The notes: generated from the sequence alone by a model not told the origin. Shown: positions 52,440 through 61,157, counted from the stretch's first letter. The stretch: DNA of 64,000 nucleotides from an archaeon (GCA_029850555.1 JARCRS010000031.1:62001-126000), one strand, 5' to 3'. Made by a program: numbers and translations.

Positions 52440-52589
52440 TTTGCAAGAGGATATTTGATAGTTCCAAGCTGCGGATCCGAGGGCCCGGAGCTAATAGGCC
52501 AATTACGAGAATTATTAGGGTCGTTTTGCCTAGTCAATGTAGGAAAGGATCCAAGGTTCGCAGAGAAGGATAAATTCAAGCATGATTAA
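52440..52589 (+). pseudogene. Possible C-terminal gene remnant beside the tRNA fragment
   Basis: An open frame that crosses the tRNA fragment encodes, in its last 50 codons, a protein-like sequence (GYLIVPSCGSEGPELIGQL then LRELLGSFCLVNVGKDPRF). There is no sensible start codon after the fragment, as would be expected if an insertion had separated it from its 5' part. No family recognised. Low confidence. Confidence 0.25.
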
Positions 52590-52601
52590 CAGGATTCCAA
52601 G

Positions 52602-52937
52602 TTGCCGAAAGGAGCCGAATGTCAGCACCCAGTTCTCTCTCTAATGAGAAGCGGACCGGACGTTTCGGCATATTGCACCAAATGTTGGAAGCTTGTATTC
52701 AAGACCAAAGAAGCAACTGTCTGGAAACATGCTATTGCAAGCCAGTTTAAGAGTGAGGACCCTAGTTGCCTTGGGAAAATAGTGAAGATCTACCGGACCG
52801 ATAGATTCGTAACTGCGCGTTGTGCGACTTGCGATTATCATGTGCGGGGAAGTGAATTCAAAGCAGAAAGAAATGCGATTATCAGCCCCCGGATAGAGCC
52901 ACTAAAGTCGGTTTGGAAAATATCTTCCGCTGTTTGA
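52602..52937 (+). CDS. Hypothetical zinc-ribbon-like protein
   Basis: 111 residues. Cysteine pairs CTKCWK near residues 25-30 and ARCATCDYH near 72-80 suggest one zinc site; other residues are mixed alpha/beta. TTG start at 52602. No family recognised. It follows the possible island boundary on the same strand. Moderately likely to be real given its codon-like composition. Confidence 0.5.
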   Translation: MPKGAECQHPVLSLMRSGPDVSAYCTKCWKLVFKTKEATVWKHAIASQFKSEDPSCLGKIVKIYRTDRFVTARCATCDYHVRGSEFKAERNAIISPRIEPLKSVWKISSAV

Positions 52938-53110
52938 TTAGCCGTTCCACGCGGATTTTCCCGCGTCGGATTTCGTTTCCTCAGATCATCAGATAAACTG
53001 GGTTAATAGGAAACGGGTGTCTTTTTTCTCTCTATTTCTTTGACATGTTATTTTTCCGGCAATGGCCTCTTCAATACTGTTACTGCACTCTCTAAAGAGC
53101 GAGCCTCGCA

Positions 53111-53854
53111 ATGTATGCGTTGCCAGTGAAAGTTAAAACGAACCGCGGTATCGGCATTGGAATCTTTTCAATGATATTTTTGAGCTTGATGGTTTTGGGA
53201 GCAATCCTTCCCTTTAGCTCCAGCGGTACCGGAAGTACTAACTCAGTGAGTCTATCGGTTCCTGTAAACGAGCAAATCTACGTTACTGCTCCCTATTCGT
53301 CCAATTTTACAATATTGTCAGTCACTGGGCAAGGTTACAGTCTAACGACTGCGCGAGAATTTGATAGCAATATGCTGACCTTTGTACCCCAAAACGCTAC
53401 AAAGTTATCAGTTCTACTGAACGTTTCTGCGCCGGGAGATACGTTCGCCTATGTAACAAGGGAAGCAAGCCCTGTCAATCTTCCTGCATGCAACAATTGT
53501 AATTTTACAGGTCAAGGAAGCGTCCTGGTTCAACTCAATATAAATGCAACAAGCGGGGCCTCACAATCAAATTCGTGGGATCCGCTCTTTGGAATGCTTC
53601 CTGTGAGACTCCAAGGATTTTCTGTAACTTTCGAAGACGTACTTGTAACTATGGCAATCTTCGGCTTTCTGTTCTTAGGGCTTGGAATCGCTTTTCGTTC
53701 AAAAGTTGCTTATCTGGGAATTGCAGTCCTATTCATTGCTTGTACGATCACTCTAGGACTCCTTGTTCTGCTCGGAGTAATTGGGCTATATCTGTTTGGC
53801 TTTGCCCTAATAAACATCGTTTGGAGATATAGGTCGTGGAGAGGAAGAAAGTAG
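53111..53854 (+). CDS. Four-helix membrane protein coupled to AAA+-Lon protease
   Basis: 247 residues. N-terminal transmembrane helix or signal (about 13-36), an extracytoplasmic domain of about 130 residues with N-glycosylation sequons and a CNNCNF pair, then three C-terminal helices (about 178-197, 200-220, 222-240) ending in a basic RYRSWRGRK tail in the cytoplasm. No family recognised. ATG start. Its 3' end overlaps the start of the AAA+-AAA+-Lon gene by 19 bases, so the two should be made in fixed ratio. It is a natural candidate for a membrane anchor or substrate adaptor of that protease (inference). Confidence 0.75.
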   Translation: MYALPVKVKTNRGIGIGIFSMIFLSLMVLGAILPFSSSGTGSTNSVSLSVPVNEQIYVTAPYSSNFTILSVTGQGYSLTTAREFDSNMLTFVPQNATKLSVLLNVSAPGDTFAYVTREASPVNLPACNNCNFTGQGSVLVQLNINATSGASQSNSWDPLFGMLPVRLQGFSVTFEDVLVTMAIFGFLFLGLGIAFRSKVAYLGIAVLFIACTITLGLLVLLGVIGLYLFGFALINIVWRYRSWRGRK

Positions 53855-56613
53855 GAGATAGATTCAAAAAAATGTCAGTGATGCCCTCGGAAGACAAAAA
53901 CGACAAATGGTGGACCAAGTCGAGATTCTTGAGGATTCTCTACCATCCCCTTCTTATCATAAGCGATATCGACTACGCACGATGGGTAGAGTCCAAGAAA
54001 CAGCAGAATCCCTCAAAGCGATTTGTTCAACAGCAGATCAGAGAGGCAGAACAAGGAATCATGCAATTTCGAAATAGCTCTGCAGATTTTGTTGGCTGCA
54101 AGGAGATTTGCGATGAGATTCTTTCCGCGGTTCATTACTGGGTTTTCAAAGATGAAGAATTTAGAGCAGTATGCCCAGCAGCGCCGCCAAAGGTCTTTCT
54201 GATAAAAGGTTCAAGCGGCATGGGTAAGACCACACTTGTTCACAGTGCCATGGTAGAAGCCTTTGACCAAGGCAAGCAAAGAAACATTGCTGTTTACACG
54301 AGTATTGTCTCCCCTCACAAAGTGTATGAAAAATGGTTAGGGGAATCGGAAAAGAGAGTAGCGAGGGCCTTTGATCAAGCTTTTTCGAGACCAACGATCA
54401 TGTTTATCGACGAAGCTCAAGCGTTTACTCATAATCAGGGCGACGGAAAGGCTGGCGACAGCGGAATGCAAGCCTACATGAGCGTCCAGACCACCCTCTT
54501 GGAAAAAGTCAATGAACTTGTTTACCAGGATCATCAATGCATACTGATACTAGCTACAAATGAATTCGGCTCAATGCTTGAAGCAATAAGAAGACGCGGG
54601 AGCTCGGGCACAATTGATCTAGATGCGGAAATTGATCGCAACGTGCTTCTCCAAATTGCAGAGAAGAATCTGGAAAAATACAATCTGAAATATCTCAATG
54701 CAAACGAAGTCCTGAAGACAATAGAGGGAAAGGTAAGGGCATTAGGTCACGGGACTGTGACACCGGCTGATGTGTCTAACGCATTCCAAATTGTCATAGA
54801 GAAAAAGACCAAGAAGCTTCGCTCTTCATATGTGAGAAGGCTATCGCAGGCGCTCGTGAAAGACAAGGCCTCAATTCAAGTTACACTTGACGATTTCCGC
54901 GATATTCGACAGCTAAAGGAGTATACGGAAGAAAAACGCAGCGATGAGATGAGGCATATCGTTCAGCGGATTCGACCCAAGATCACTTTGGATCAGGTTG
55001 GAGGTTTGGAGGGCATCAAAGAACAGTTGCTCAAGGATATCGAAATTTCACTAGATCAGGAGCACGCGAGAAGAGTTGGAGCAACTCCTATTCGAGGTGT
55101 TTTGCTTCACGGCCCTCCTGGCTGTGGCAAGACATGGCTTGCCCAGGGAATCGCGGGCGAGATCGATGCAACGATTTACATGATCCGAGGAGCGCAGATA
55201 ATCAAGCCGTATCACGGGCAAACAGAAAAAATCATCACAGATGTATTTGACGAGGCAAGAAAATACGCTCCTTCGATTATAATAATCGATGAGGTAGATT
55301 CGCTTACCCTAAAACGCGATATGGGTGGTAATCTGGGTGCGGTTACTACTTTGCTCTCAGAGATGGGAGGTTTGAAACCTTTGGAGGGAGTTGTAGTTAT
55401 CGCTACTACAAATAAGCTCCATCTCGTGGATGAAGCATTTTTGAGAGCCGGAAGATTTGACCGGATAATTGAGATTCCTCCTCCAAAGAATGACAGGCAG
55501 AGACAAGAGATACTCGCCGTTCACTTGGAACGTTGTCAATCGTTTCTAGATCCATCAGTCACTTCAGAAAAAGTGCTCGCTCTTTTTGGCAAGAGAACAT
55601 TTACCCCTGCAAAGATAGAACGTCTGGTAAGTGACGCAGTTGAACTTAGAGTCAAGGAATTGAACGCCGTGCACAAGCTCACTTTACTTTCTGAATCAAG
55701 CGATACCGCGAAGAAGGAAAAAGTAATCCGAATTTACGAAGATGACCTAAGACGGCTGAGAACCAATTTGGGATTCTCGATCCAGAATCAGCCTCCGGCT
55801 TCCAAGGAAATTGAAGATTTCAAGAATGTGACTCCCGAGAACTATAGACTTACTCTTTCTCACTTCCAAACGGCTATTCAAAAGTCGAAGGATGAGAAGA
55901 TCGAAGAGATTCAAAAGATCACAAGCTCCCTCAGGGGACCAAACCCTGAGCCAACTATCGGAAAGGTCTACGGTTTGGCTGCATTAAGCGGCGATGGGAT
56001 AGGCCTTGCCTCTGAAGGTACCGTTGCTGTAATAGAATGCGTATGCAACCCGTTCTCAAAAAGGGGAAGATCGCTCGTAATCGGTAGCGAGGTTGCAAAG
56101 TCAGTGAAAGCCAGTGCAGAACACGCAAGAGTATTCTTGAACGAGCAATCGGATTGGGCTATGAGAGATTACGAGTTCTTTCTCGACTTTATCACGTTCG
56201 CAAAGGGTCTAGATAGCCAAGTGATTCAGGGGCCCAGCGCAGGGGCGGCAATCACTCTAGCTGAATTCAGCGTGGGATCAAGAGAAAAGGTTCTGCCAAA
56301 TGTTGTGATTACTGGTGGCGTTACCCCAAAAGGAGAGCTAATCCAAGTCGGAGGGTTGGACTTCAAGGGAATGGGAAAATTTGTTGCGGCTTTAGACACT
56401 GACGGAGTCGATACCATAATAATTCCAGAGTCCAACTACTCGAATCTAGCTGAAGAAGACCGATCTTTCTTTAATCAACAAGGGCTTAAAATTGTACCAG
56501 CTAAAGACTTTTGGGATGTCGCGAGTAATGCTCTTGCTTCTCATCCAACAAAGGACGAGGCGATATCGAGACTAAAGGCGAGCGTTGCAGAATTTCGGAA
56601 GAAGAACGAATGA
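53836..56613 (+). CDS. AAA+-AAA+-Lon protease fusion
   Basis: 925 residues. First AAA+ module: Walker A KGSSGMGKTT near 124-133, Walker B IMFIDEAQAF near 188. Second, CDC48-like module: VGGLEGIKEQL near 393, Walker A HGPPGCGKTW near 425-434, Walker B SIIIIDEVDSL near 481-491, then FLRAGRFDRIIE near 537. A C-terminal Lon-type protease domain follows (about 710-900) with catalytic Ser801 in QGPSAGAA and Lys848 or Lys844 after QVGGL. Archaeal LonB has one AAA+ module and two membrane helices; this protein has two modules and none. Predicted cytoplasmic unfoldase-protease. GTG start overlaps the membrane protein gene. Confidence 0.88.
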   Translation: MERKKVGDRFKKMSVMPSEDKNDKWWTKSRFLRILYHPLLIISDIDYARWVESKKQQNPSKRFVQQQIREAEQGIMQFRNSSADFVGCKEICDEILSAVHYWVFKDEEFRAVCPAAPPKVFLIKGSSGMGKTTLVHSAMVEAFDQGKQRNIAVYTSIVSPHKVYEKWLGESEKRVARAFDQAFSRPTIMFIDEAQAFTHNQGDGKAGDSGMQAYMSVQTTLLEKVNELVYQDHQCILILATNEFGSMLEAIRRRGSSGTIDLDAEIDRNVLLQIAEKNLEKYNLKYLNANEVLKTIEGKVRALGHGTVTPADVSNAFQIVIEKKTKKLRSSYVRRLSQALVKDKASIQVTLDDFRDIRQLKEYTEEKRSDEMRHIVQRIRPKITLDQVGGLEGIKEQLLKDIEISLDQEHARRVGATPIRGVLLHGPPGCGKTWLAQGIAGEIDATIYMIRGAQIIKPYHGQTEKIITDVFDEARKYAPSIIIIDEVDSLTLKRDMGGNLGAVTTLLSEMGGLKPLEGVVVIATTNKLHLVDEAFLRAGRFDRIIEIPPPKNDRQRQEILAVHLERCQSFLDPSVTSEKVLALFGKRTFTPAKIERLVSDAVELRVKELNAVHKLTLLSESSDTAKKEKVIRIYEDDLRRLRTNLGFSIQNQPPASKEIEDFKNVTPENYRLTLSHFQTAIQKSKDEKIEEIQKITSSLRGPNPEPTIGKVYGLAALSGDGIGLASEGTVAVIECVCNPFSKRGRSLVIGSEVAKSVKASAEHARVFLNEQSDWAMRDYEFFLDFITFAKGLDSQVIQGPSAGAAITLAEFSVGSREKVLPNVVITGGVTPKGELIQVGGLDFKGMGKFVAALDTDGVDTIIIPESNYSNLAEEDRSFFNQQGLKIVPAKDFWDVASNALASHPTKDEAISRLKASVAEFRKKNE

Positions 56614-56682
56614 TTCAGGTTTCTCGCGCGCTGAAACCATTTAGATACCTCACTCACCAAGATTCCCGTAGTAAACTGGAAA

Positions 56683-57501
56683 ATGGTGACCGATTGCCAT
56701 GCTCATTTGGACTCTCCCGAAATGGCAGGATTTCTGAAATCGCTCGAAAATATCGAAAATAACTTTCAAAGTCAAAAATGGCCCCCAAATTATAGAATTG
56801 TCTCCAATTCTACAAACATTCAATCTTCCAAACGGAATATCGAGATTGGCTCGAAGCTTCATAGGTCCGTGATACCGTTTGTTGGGATTCATCCAGAAAC
56901 TGTGATGGAGATCGGACCGGCGGAAAATATAGGAGAGAAAATCGAGGATTACTGCCATCAAGTGGAAGACCTTCTAGAAAGCGCGAGAGGAATGGGAGAG
57001 ATAGGCCTAGATCCCAAATACGGCTATGGAGATCTCCAATTACTTATTCTAAAGAACCAACTTGAAATCTTCGAGTCAAAGCCTCTGCTACCGATATCCA
57101 TTCACACTCGAAATACAATTGAGCAAGTGTTAGAGATACTCTCGACCTTCAAAGTTTCTAATAGAGTTCTTTTCCACTGGTTTGCAGGGAATCAGAGTGA
57201 TCTCGAGAATGTTCAATCAAAAGGATATTTTGTATCATTCGGACCTGCTCTCATTTTCTCAAAAAGACTTCAAAATCTCCTTAGATCGGCTAACCTGAAA
57301 TTGGTTCTGGCGGAAACGGATTCGCCACTCATTTTTTCTTCAATATCGAAAAAGCAGCCCCTATCTCCTTTTGCTGTTACCTCCGTCATATTCAAAATGG
57401 CAGAGGTGACAGGCTCATCTTATGATGAGATGTCATACATAATGGAAGAAAACACTGACGACTATCTTCAAGCGCAAAACTCATTAAGGGTAAGTACATG
57501 A
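56683..57501 (+). CDS. tatD: TatD-family metal-dependent hydrolase
   Basis: 272-residue TIM-barrel amidohydrolase, probably a DNase or related phosphoesterase. Metal ligands: H6 and H8 in DCHAHLD, Glu in GMGEIGLDPKY near 104, His in ISIHTRN near 145, His in LFHWFAGN near 167, Asp in LAETDSPL near 210. TatD enzymes trim DNA or take part in repair; substrate not known here. ATG start at 56683, 69 bases after the AAA+-Lon stop. Divergence from bacterial TatD is typical for archaea. Confidence 0.87.
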   Translation: MVTDCHAHLDSPEMAGFLKSLENIENNFQSQKWPPNYRIVSNSTNIQSSKRNIEIGSKLHRSVIPFVGIHPETVMEIGPAENIGEKIEDYCHQVEDLLESARGMGEIGLDPKYGYGDLQLLILKNQLEIFESKPLLPISIHTRNTIEQVLEILSTFKVSNRVLFHWFAGNQSDLENVQSKGYFVSFGPALIFSKRLQNLLRSANLKLVLAETDSPLIFSSISKKQPLSPFAVTSVIFKMAEVTGSSYDEMSYIMEENTDDYLQAQNSLRVST

Positions 57502-57602
57502 TTATCACTCTACTTCGATAGCAAAAGAATTGAAATAATTTACGAATAGTAGAGTAGGACTAGGGGATACGACTTTGGTGATTTTGAGCCAGTGATAATT
57601 TA

Positions 57603-57983
57603 TTGAATAAGGTTAGGAGACTAGCTGAAGAACTAGTCAGCCGGTACCCCTCTCTTTTTGGAGGAGATTTTGGCAAAAATAAGGAGGCGCTATCCCAAGT
57701 TAGCATTGTCCGAACACGATCTCTTCGAAACCAACTTGCAGGCGCCATCACTAAAATAATGCATGAGCGTACTCCTGCTGAAGAACAAGGCGAACCAGGA
57801 GAACCCGCTACGATAGAGGAAAGAGCCCAATCTGAAAGATCTAATGTTGAAACCGCTGTTGAAGAGGCAAGTTCACAAAGAACCTCTCAAGAAACAAAGG
57901 ATAAGGAAAGCGGATCAGTTTCTACCAGTCCGGAATCTGGCAAGACCGAATCAATTCAAGAGAATGCAGCAGTTGTCCGATAA
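57603..57983 (+). CDS. rps17e: 30S ribosomal protein S17e with long acidic tail
   Basis: The first 55 residues are S17e (NKVRRLAEELVSRYPSLFGG, then DFGKNKEALSQV and VRTRSLRNQLAGAITKIM). Standard archaeal S17e is 60-70 residues; here a tail of about 65 residues rich in Glu, Ser, Gln and Thr follows. TTG start at 57603. A comparable tail occurs on L31e in this window. TATA-like GATAATTTATT lies just upstream (57594-57603), so the message is probably leaderless. Confidence 0.88.
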   Translation: MNKVRRLAEELVSRYPSLFGGDFGKNKEALSQVSIVRTRSLRNQLAGAITKIMHERTPAEEQGEPGEPATIEERAQSERSNVETAVEEASSQRTSQETKDKESGSVSTSPESGKTESIQENAAVVR

Positions 57984-58047
57984 AGCTATATGATTGCTTT
58001 AGTTAACTCAAACGCGAATACCGTCTGAAAGAGCTCGTTTTCTGACA

Positions 58048-58890
58048 ATGTTAGTGTCTCTTCCTAATGAGAATAAGATAGATCTTCGAATCGTCCTCTT
58101 GAGCGATTTGGCCCCTCATGAACAAGTTATCCCTTCTCTCTTGGATTCCGTGCGACGTGATATACAAAGAACTGGTTACCAGAGAGATCCGATAATTATC
58201 GACGAAAGTACAAATTTGGTGCTCGACGGAATGCATAGACGAGCTGCGCTCGAATCCCTGTCCGCTAAATTTGCGCTTTGCGCCTCTTTTAACTACCTTG
58301 ACGATACGATAATTCTGGAAAGGTGGCTCAGGTACTTCATTGCGCCAGATCGACAAATGATTGACGAGCTTCTAGGCCTTTTCGGATTCAAGAAGATCGA
58401 CGACTATCAGACTGCGATAAAAATGGTTGATTCTCATAGGTCCCCGATTGCTCTCTTGTCTAGTCGACAATCCTACTTGAGTACGGAAAAATATGACCTT
58501 CAAACTGTTTACCGCCGACTAGGAGATTTTGATAGAATAGCGACTGAAAGAAACATGAATGTCGAATATCACCCGGAAAATGAGCATGGTAGTTTGTTTC
58601 TTTCCGAATCGGTTTTTGTCCTCTATCCGATGCCGTTAACTAAGGAAGATGTTATCCGAGTGGCTTCGGATCATAAATTGTTGCCTTTCAAGACCACTCG
58701 CCATCTTGTACCTGTCAGGCCTATGGGGATGTATTATCCTCTCGATCTCTTGAAGCGGGACGATTTAGTAGTCTGCAATTCGAAGCTTCGGGAGTTATTA
58801 TCGACAAGTAAGATTGATCTTGTGGAAGCAAACTCATGGTATGAAGGAAGAAGATATTCCGAGGCACTCGCGATATTCAAGAGAAATTAG
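58048..58890 (+). CDS. ParB-like/SerK-family protein (possible L-serine kinase)
   Basis: 280 residues. The N-terminal 80 residues have the ParB/SerK pattern: LSDLAPHEQVIPSLLDSV followed by PIIIDESTNLVLDGMHRRAAL. In Thermococcus, SerK uses this fold to phosphorylate L-serine for cysteine synthesis, with a glutamate at the PHE position; here E36 occupies it. The remaining 200 residues resemble SerK C-terminal regions by length and pattern but a plain ParB-like regulator cannot be excluded. ATG start. Followed 29 bases later by the ubiquitin-fold gene. Confidence 0.68.
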   Translation: MLVSLPNENKIDLRIVLLSDLAPHEQVIPSLLDSVRRDIQRTGYQRDPIIIDESTNLVLDGMHRRAALESLSAKFALCASFNYLDDTIILERWLRYFIAPDRQMIDELLGLFGFKKIDDYQTAIKMVDSHRSPIALLSSRQSYLSTEKYDLQTVYRRLGDFDRIATERNMNVEYHPENEHGSLFLSESVFVLYPMPLTKEDVIRVASDHKLLPFKTTRHLVPVRPMGMYYPLDLLKRDDLVVCNSKLRELLSTSKIDLVEANSWYEGRRYSEALAIFKRN

Positions 58891-58919
58891 AATCCAAAAA
58901 ACAACCGATTGAAAAAAGA

Positions 58920-59216
58920 GTGATAAGCGTGGAAAGTTCGGCAACAATTAGGCTAGTTGGAAACCTAGGGCATGTCGCTAAGCCTGGTATATCTAACCCT
59001 GAGCATCTCGAAGAGGTCTTTGTAAGCGTGCCTGTTAAACTGGGTACGGCGATACGTAAGCTTGAGGAACAACGCGGCCTTTCTTTGCCCCGAGAGAGCA
59101 TATTGATCTTGGTGAATGGAGTAGAGGCTAATGCGCTAGAAGATCTTGATACAATTATCAACGAACATGATCAGATTGTTCTAGTTCCGATCTTTCATGG
59201 TGGATCAACTCTTTGA
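58920..59216 (+). CDS. Ubiquitin-fold (MoaD/ThiS/SAMP-like) protein
   Basis: 98 residues ending in IFHGGSTL. Beta-grasp features: an initial strand ATIRLVGNLG, the LGTAIRKLEEQRGLSLP helix, LILVNGVEANALEDLDTII and the final strand LVPIFHGG. MoaD, ThiS and SAMP proteins need a terminal Gly-Gly; here STL follows it, so either a trimming step or a non-conjugating role is implied. GTG start. Overlaps the phosphoribosyltransferase start by four bases. Length is a little longer than typical MoaD. Confidence 0.72.
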   Translation: MISVESSATIRLVGNLGHVAKPGISNPEHLEEVFVSVPVKLGTAIRKLEEQRGLSLPRESILILVNGVEANALEDLDTIINEHDQIVLVPIFHGGSTL

Positions 59217-59779
59217 AATTCATTTCACCAAGCTGGGATAGTATCTTTGAACAGTCCTTGGAATTGGCACAGAAGATCAGATATGATCAAAAGAAACTAG
59301 GGAAACCGCAGTTTCAGGTCATTGTTGGTGTCTCACGAGGAGGACTCGTGCTTGCGCGGTTACTGTCAGATCTTTTGGAAATTGAAAATGTAGTCATTAC
59401 AAAATCTGAGTATTATTCAGGGATGGGAAAGAAAAACAAGAAACCGAAAATCACGCAGAAGATCCAGAAGGACATCTCAGGGAAAAATGTTCTTCTGGTC
59501 GACGATGTGGCTGATACGGGTGAAAGTTTAATCGAAATCAAAAAGCACATTCAGAGCAAGAGACCGAAATACCTCGCTGTTGCAACGCTTTACCTCAAAC
59601 CATGGAGCAAACGTATTCCGGACTATTTTGTCTCAAAGACTGAGGCATGGATTATCTTTCCCTGGGAGCTATTCGAGTCCTACAAGCTGCTAAAAACGAG
59701 AGGAGGACTCAGATTAGTAGAACGTTCTAAAATGCCAATGTGGGCGATAGAGCGTCTCAAACGATATGAGAGTGTGTAG
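59213..59779 (+). CDS. Phosphoribosyltransferase (purine salvage type)
   Basis: 188 residues of the type I PRTase fold. The PRPP-binding motif is VLLVDDVADTGESL near residues 95-108, and VGVSRGGLVLARLL near 39-52 is the N-terminal pyrophosphate loop. Probably xanthine-guanine or hypoxanthine phosphoribosyltransferase; base specificity is not evident. TTG start overlapping the ubiquitin-fold gene in a TTGA junction. Followed 17 bases later by Cgi121. Confidence 0.85.
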   Translation: MKFISPSWDSIFEQSLELAQKIRYDQKKLGKPQFQVIVGVSRGGLVLARLLSDLLEIENVVITKSEYYSGMGKKNKKPKITQKIQKDISGKNVLLVDDVADTGESLIEIKKHIQSKRPKYLAVATLYLKPWSKRIPDYFVSKTEAWIIFPWELFESYKLLKTRGGLRLVERSKMPMWAIERLKRYESV

Positions 59780-59796
59780 CGGAGGTCGGCTCTCAT

Positions 59797-60336
59797 TTGG
59801 GAGAAGATTTCCAGAGAATTGAGATTGGCTCGAAGAACTTCGCTACTTTGCTTGCGTTTAGGAGGGCTTATCGCTTACCAAAGACAAGCGACCTCAGAAA
59901 CCTTGCAACTCGATTGCCTCAAGGAAGTGTCGTTTGTTCGCCTTCCCTTATAGCTGGAAAAAGTCATCTCGACTCAATACTAGAACAATCCGCCGAATAT
60001 TGGGCGAGAGGAATGTTTTTGGCACGAAATAAATCGATTGACTTGCTAATGCGGCTGATCTGCCAGAGCCAGATCTCGAAAGCGCTTGAAGCTTCAGATA
60101 TAGATTCTTGCAATAATGTAGCCCTCTTTGGCTTGGTAAGAGATAGCGCAGATATTGTGAATTCAGAGAAGCTATTGAACGAGCTAGGAGGGATGAGAGA
60201 TGATTCCCTCATGGATCTTAATATGAATAAGATTAGGTTTCTGCTAAGATTTCACTCGCTGCCGAACTGGGTCGAAAAAGAAAAGATTCCTCAATTGCTT
60301 CTCGAAAAGTCCGCAATCCTCGTTTTTCCAAGTTGA
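59797..60336 (+). CDS. cgi121: KEOPS complex subunit Cgi121
   Basis: KEOPS transfers the threonylcarbamoyl group to A37 of ANN-decoding tRNAs; Cgi121 helps recruit tRNA. The 179-residue protein has the typical conserved block ARGMFLARNKSIDLLMRLIC then QSQISKALE near residues 71-98, and the final DIVNSEKLLNELG region. The N-terminus is strand-helix. TTG start. Its last 46 bases overlap the convergent sua5 gene, whose product makes the substrate for KEOPS, so two t6A genes are interlocked at their 3' ends. Confidence 0.78.
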   Translation: MGEDFQRIEIGSKNFATLLAFRRAYRLPKTSDLRNLATRLPQGSVVCSPSLIAGKSHLDSILEQSAEYWARGMFLARNKSIDLLMRLICQSQISKALEASDIDSCNNVALFGLVRDSADIVNSEKLLNELGGMRDDSLMDLNMNKIRFLLRFHSLPNWVEKEKIPQLLLEKSAILVFPS

Positions 60337-60953
60337 CGGATGATGTCTCTTGTCGAGATCGCTCCTTCTCGAAGTATTTTCACCTTGTGTTCAGCTTCAA
60401 TCATTAACACAGTTGAAGGGATCGTGCCGGAACATTTCCCTCGCAAAAAATAGTCACAATTCGATGCGAATCTCTGTAGACCTTCATCGTTCGAATCAGT
60501 AAAGGGGGCGTCACCGGACCTGTTCGCGCTAGTTCCGATCAAGCTACCTCCACAGGCTCTAATAAGCTCGAGACAGCAAAAATTGTCTGGTATGCGAACG
60601 GCCAAGAGGCCATTCCTTACTAGTCTCTCTGGAATCGCAACTCCTTTCTTTACTTTGAGTACAAGTGTAAGGCCGCCTGGCCAATATTCTTTTGCAAGTG
60701 TCTCTGCATTCGAATCAAATTCAACGAACTTTGTGATAGTCGGAATGTCTGAAAATAGCACGGGCATAGGTTTTGTTTCTTCTCGCTCCTTCAATCTGAA
60801 GCAAGCCTCCACAGCCTGTTCGAGAAGCGGATTAGATCCCAAACCGTATACCGTATCGGTAGGGAAAACCACCGTTTTGCCCTGATTTTTCACTTCCGAC
60901 CCTATCTTGGCTATGTTTGCATGATCAGCACAATCGATGTCTCTCATTACCAT
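60291..60953 (-). CDS. sua5: Threonylcarbamoyl-AMP synthase (Sua5/YrdC)
   Basis: Makes threonylcarbamoyl-AMP from Thr, bicarbonate and ATP. 220 residues: GKTVVFPTDTVYGLGSNP near 26-43, LKEREETKPMPVLF near 53-66 with the KP(M)P loop, YWPGGLTLVLK near 89-99, and LIGTSANRSGDAPF near 138-151. It is the short YrdC-domain form without the Sua5 C-terminal domain. ATG start. Converges on cgi121 with a 46-base overlap. Works with KEOPS and upstream of the methylthiotransferase. Confidence 0.93.
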   Translation of the reverse strand: MVMRDIDCADHANIAKIGSEVKNQGKTVVFPTDTVYGLGSNPLLEQAVEACFRLKEREETKPMPVLFSDIPTITKFVEFDSNAETLAKEYWPGGLTLVLKVKKGVAIPERLVRNGLLAVRIPDNFCCLELIRACGGSLIGTSANRSGDAPFTDSNDEGLQRFASNCDYFLRGKCSGTIPSTVLMIEAEHKVKILREGAISTRDIIRQLGKTRIADFSRSN

Positions 60954-61058
60954 TCATCGACCGGTTTGTATCTCTAATATTGATTAATTGTAGTATTCAA
61001 AAATTTTTGATGAAAACATTTATGAGAATGACCGATATGCTACAGCGCGCTCCTGCAA

Positions 61059-61157
61059 GTGGGTTCTTTGTCAGAAGAAGATGATGAAGTGGAAGATGAT
61101 TTTAATGGAGACGACGATTCTTGGGAAGAGGATTTTGACGACGAAAACGGGGAATAG
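61059..61157 (+). CDS. Possible 32-residue extremely acidic microprotein
   Basis: From a GTG start (or TTG 61068), the frame encodes EEDDEVEDDFNGDDDSWEED and ends DFDDENGE; over half of the residues are Asp or Glu. A TATA-like AACATTTATG lies about 40 bases upstream (61014-61025). Composition is far from random, so a real peptide is plausible, but repetitive GA(T/C/A) codons can produce this by chance. Function unknown. Confidence 0.35.
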   Translation: MGSLSEEDDEVEDDFNGDDDSWEEDFDDENGE

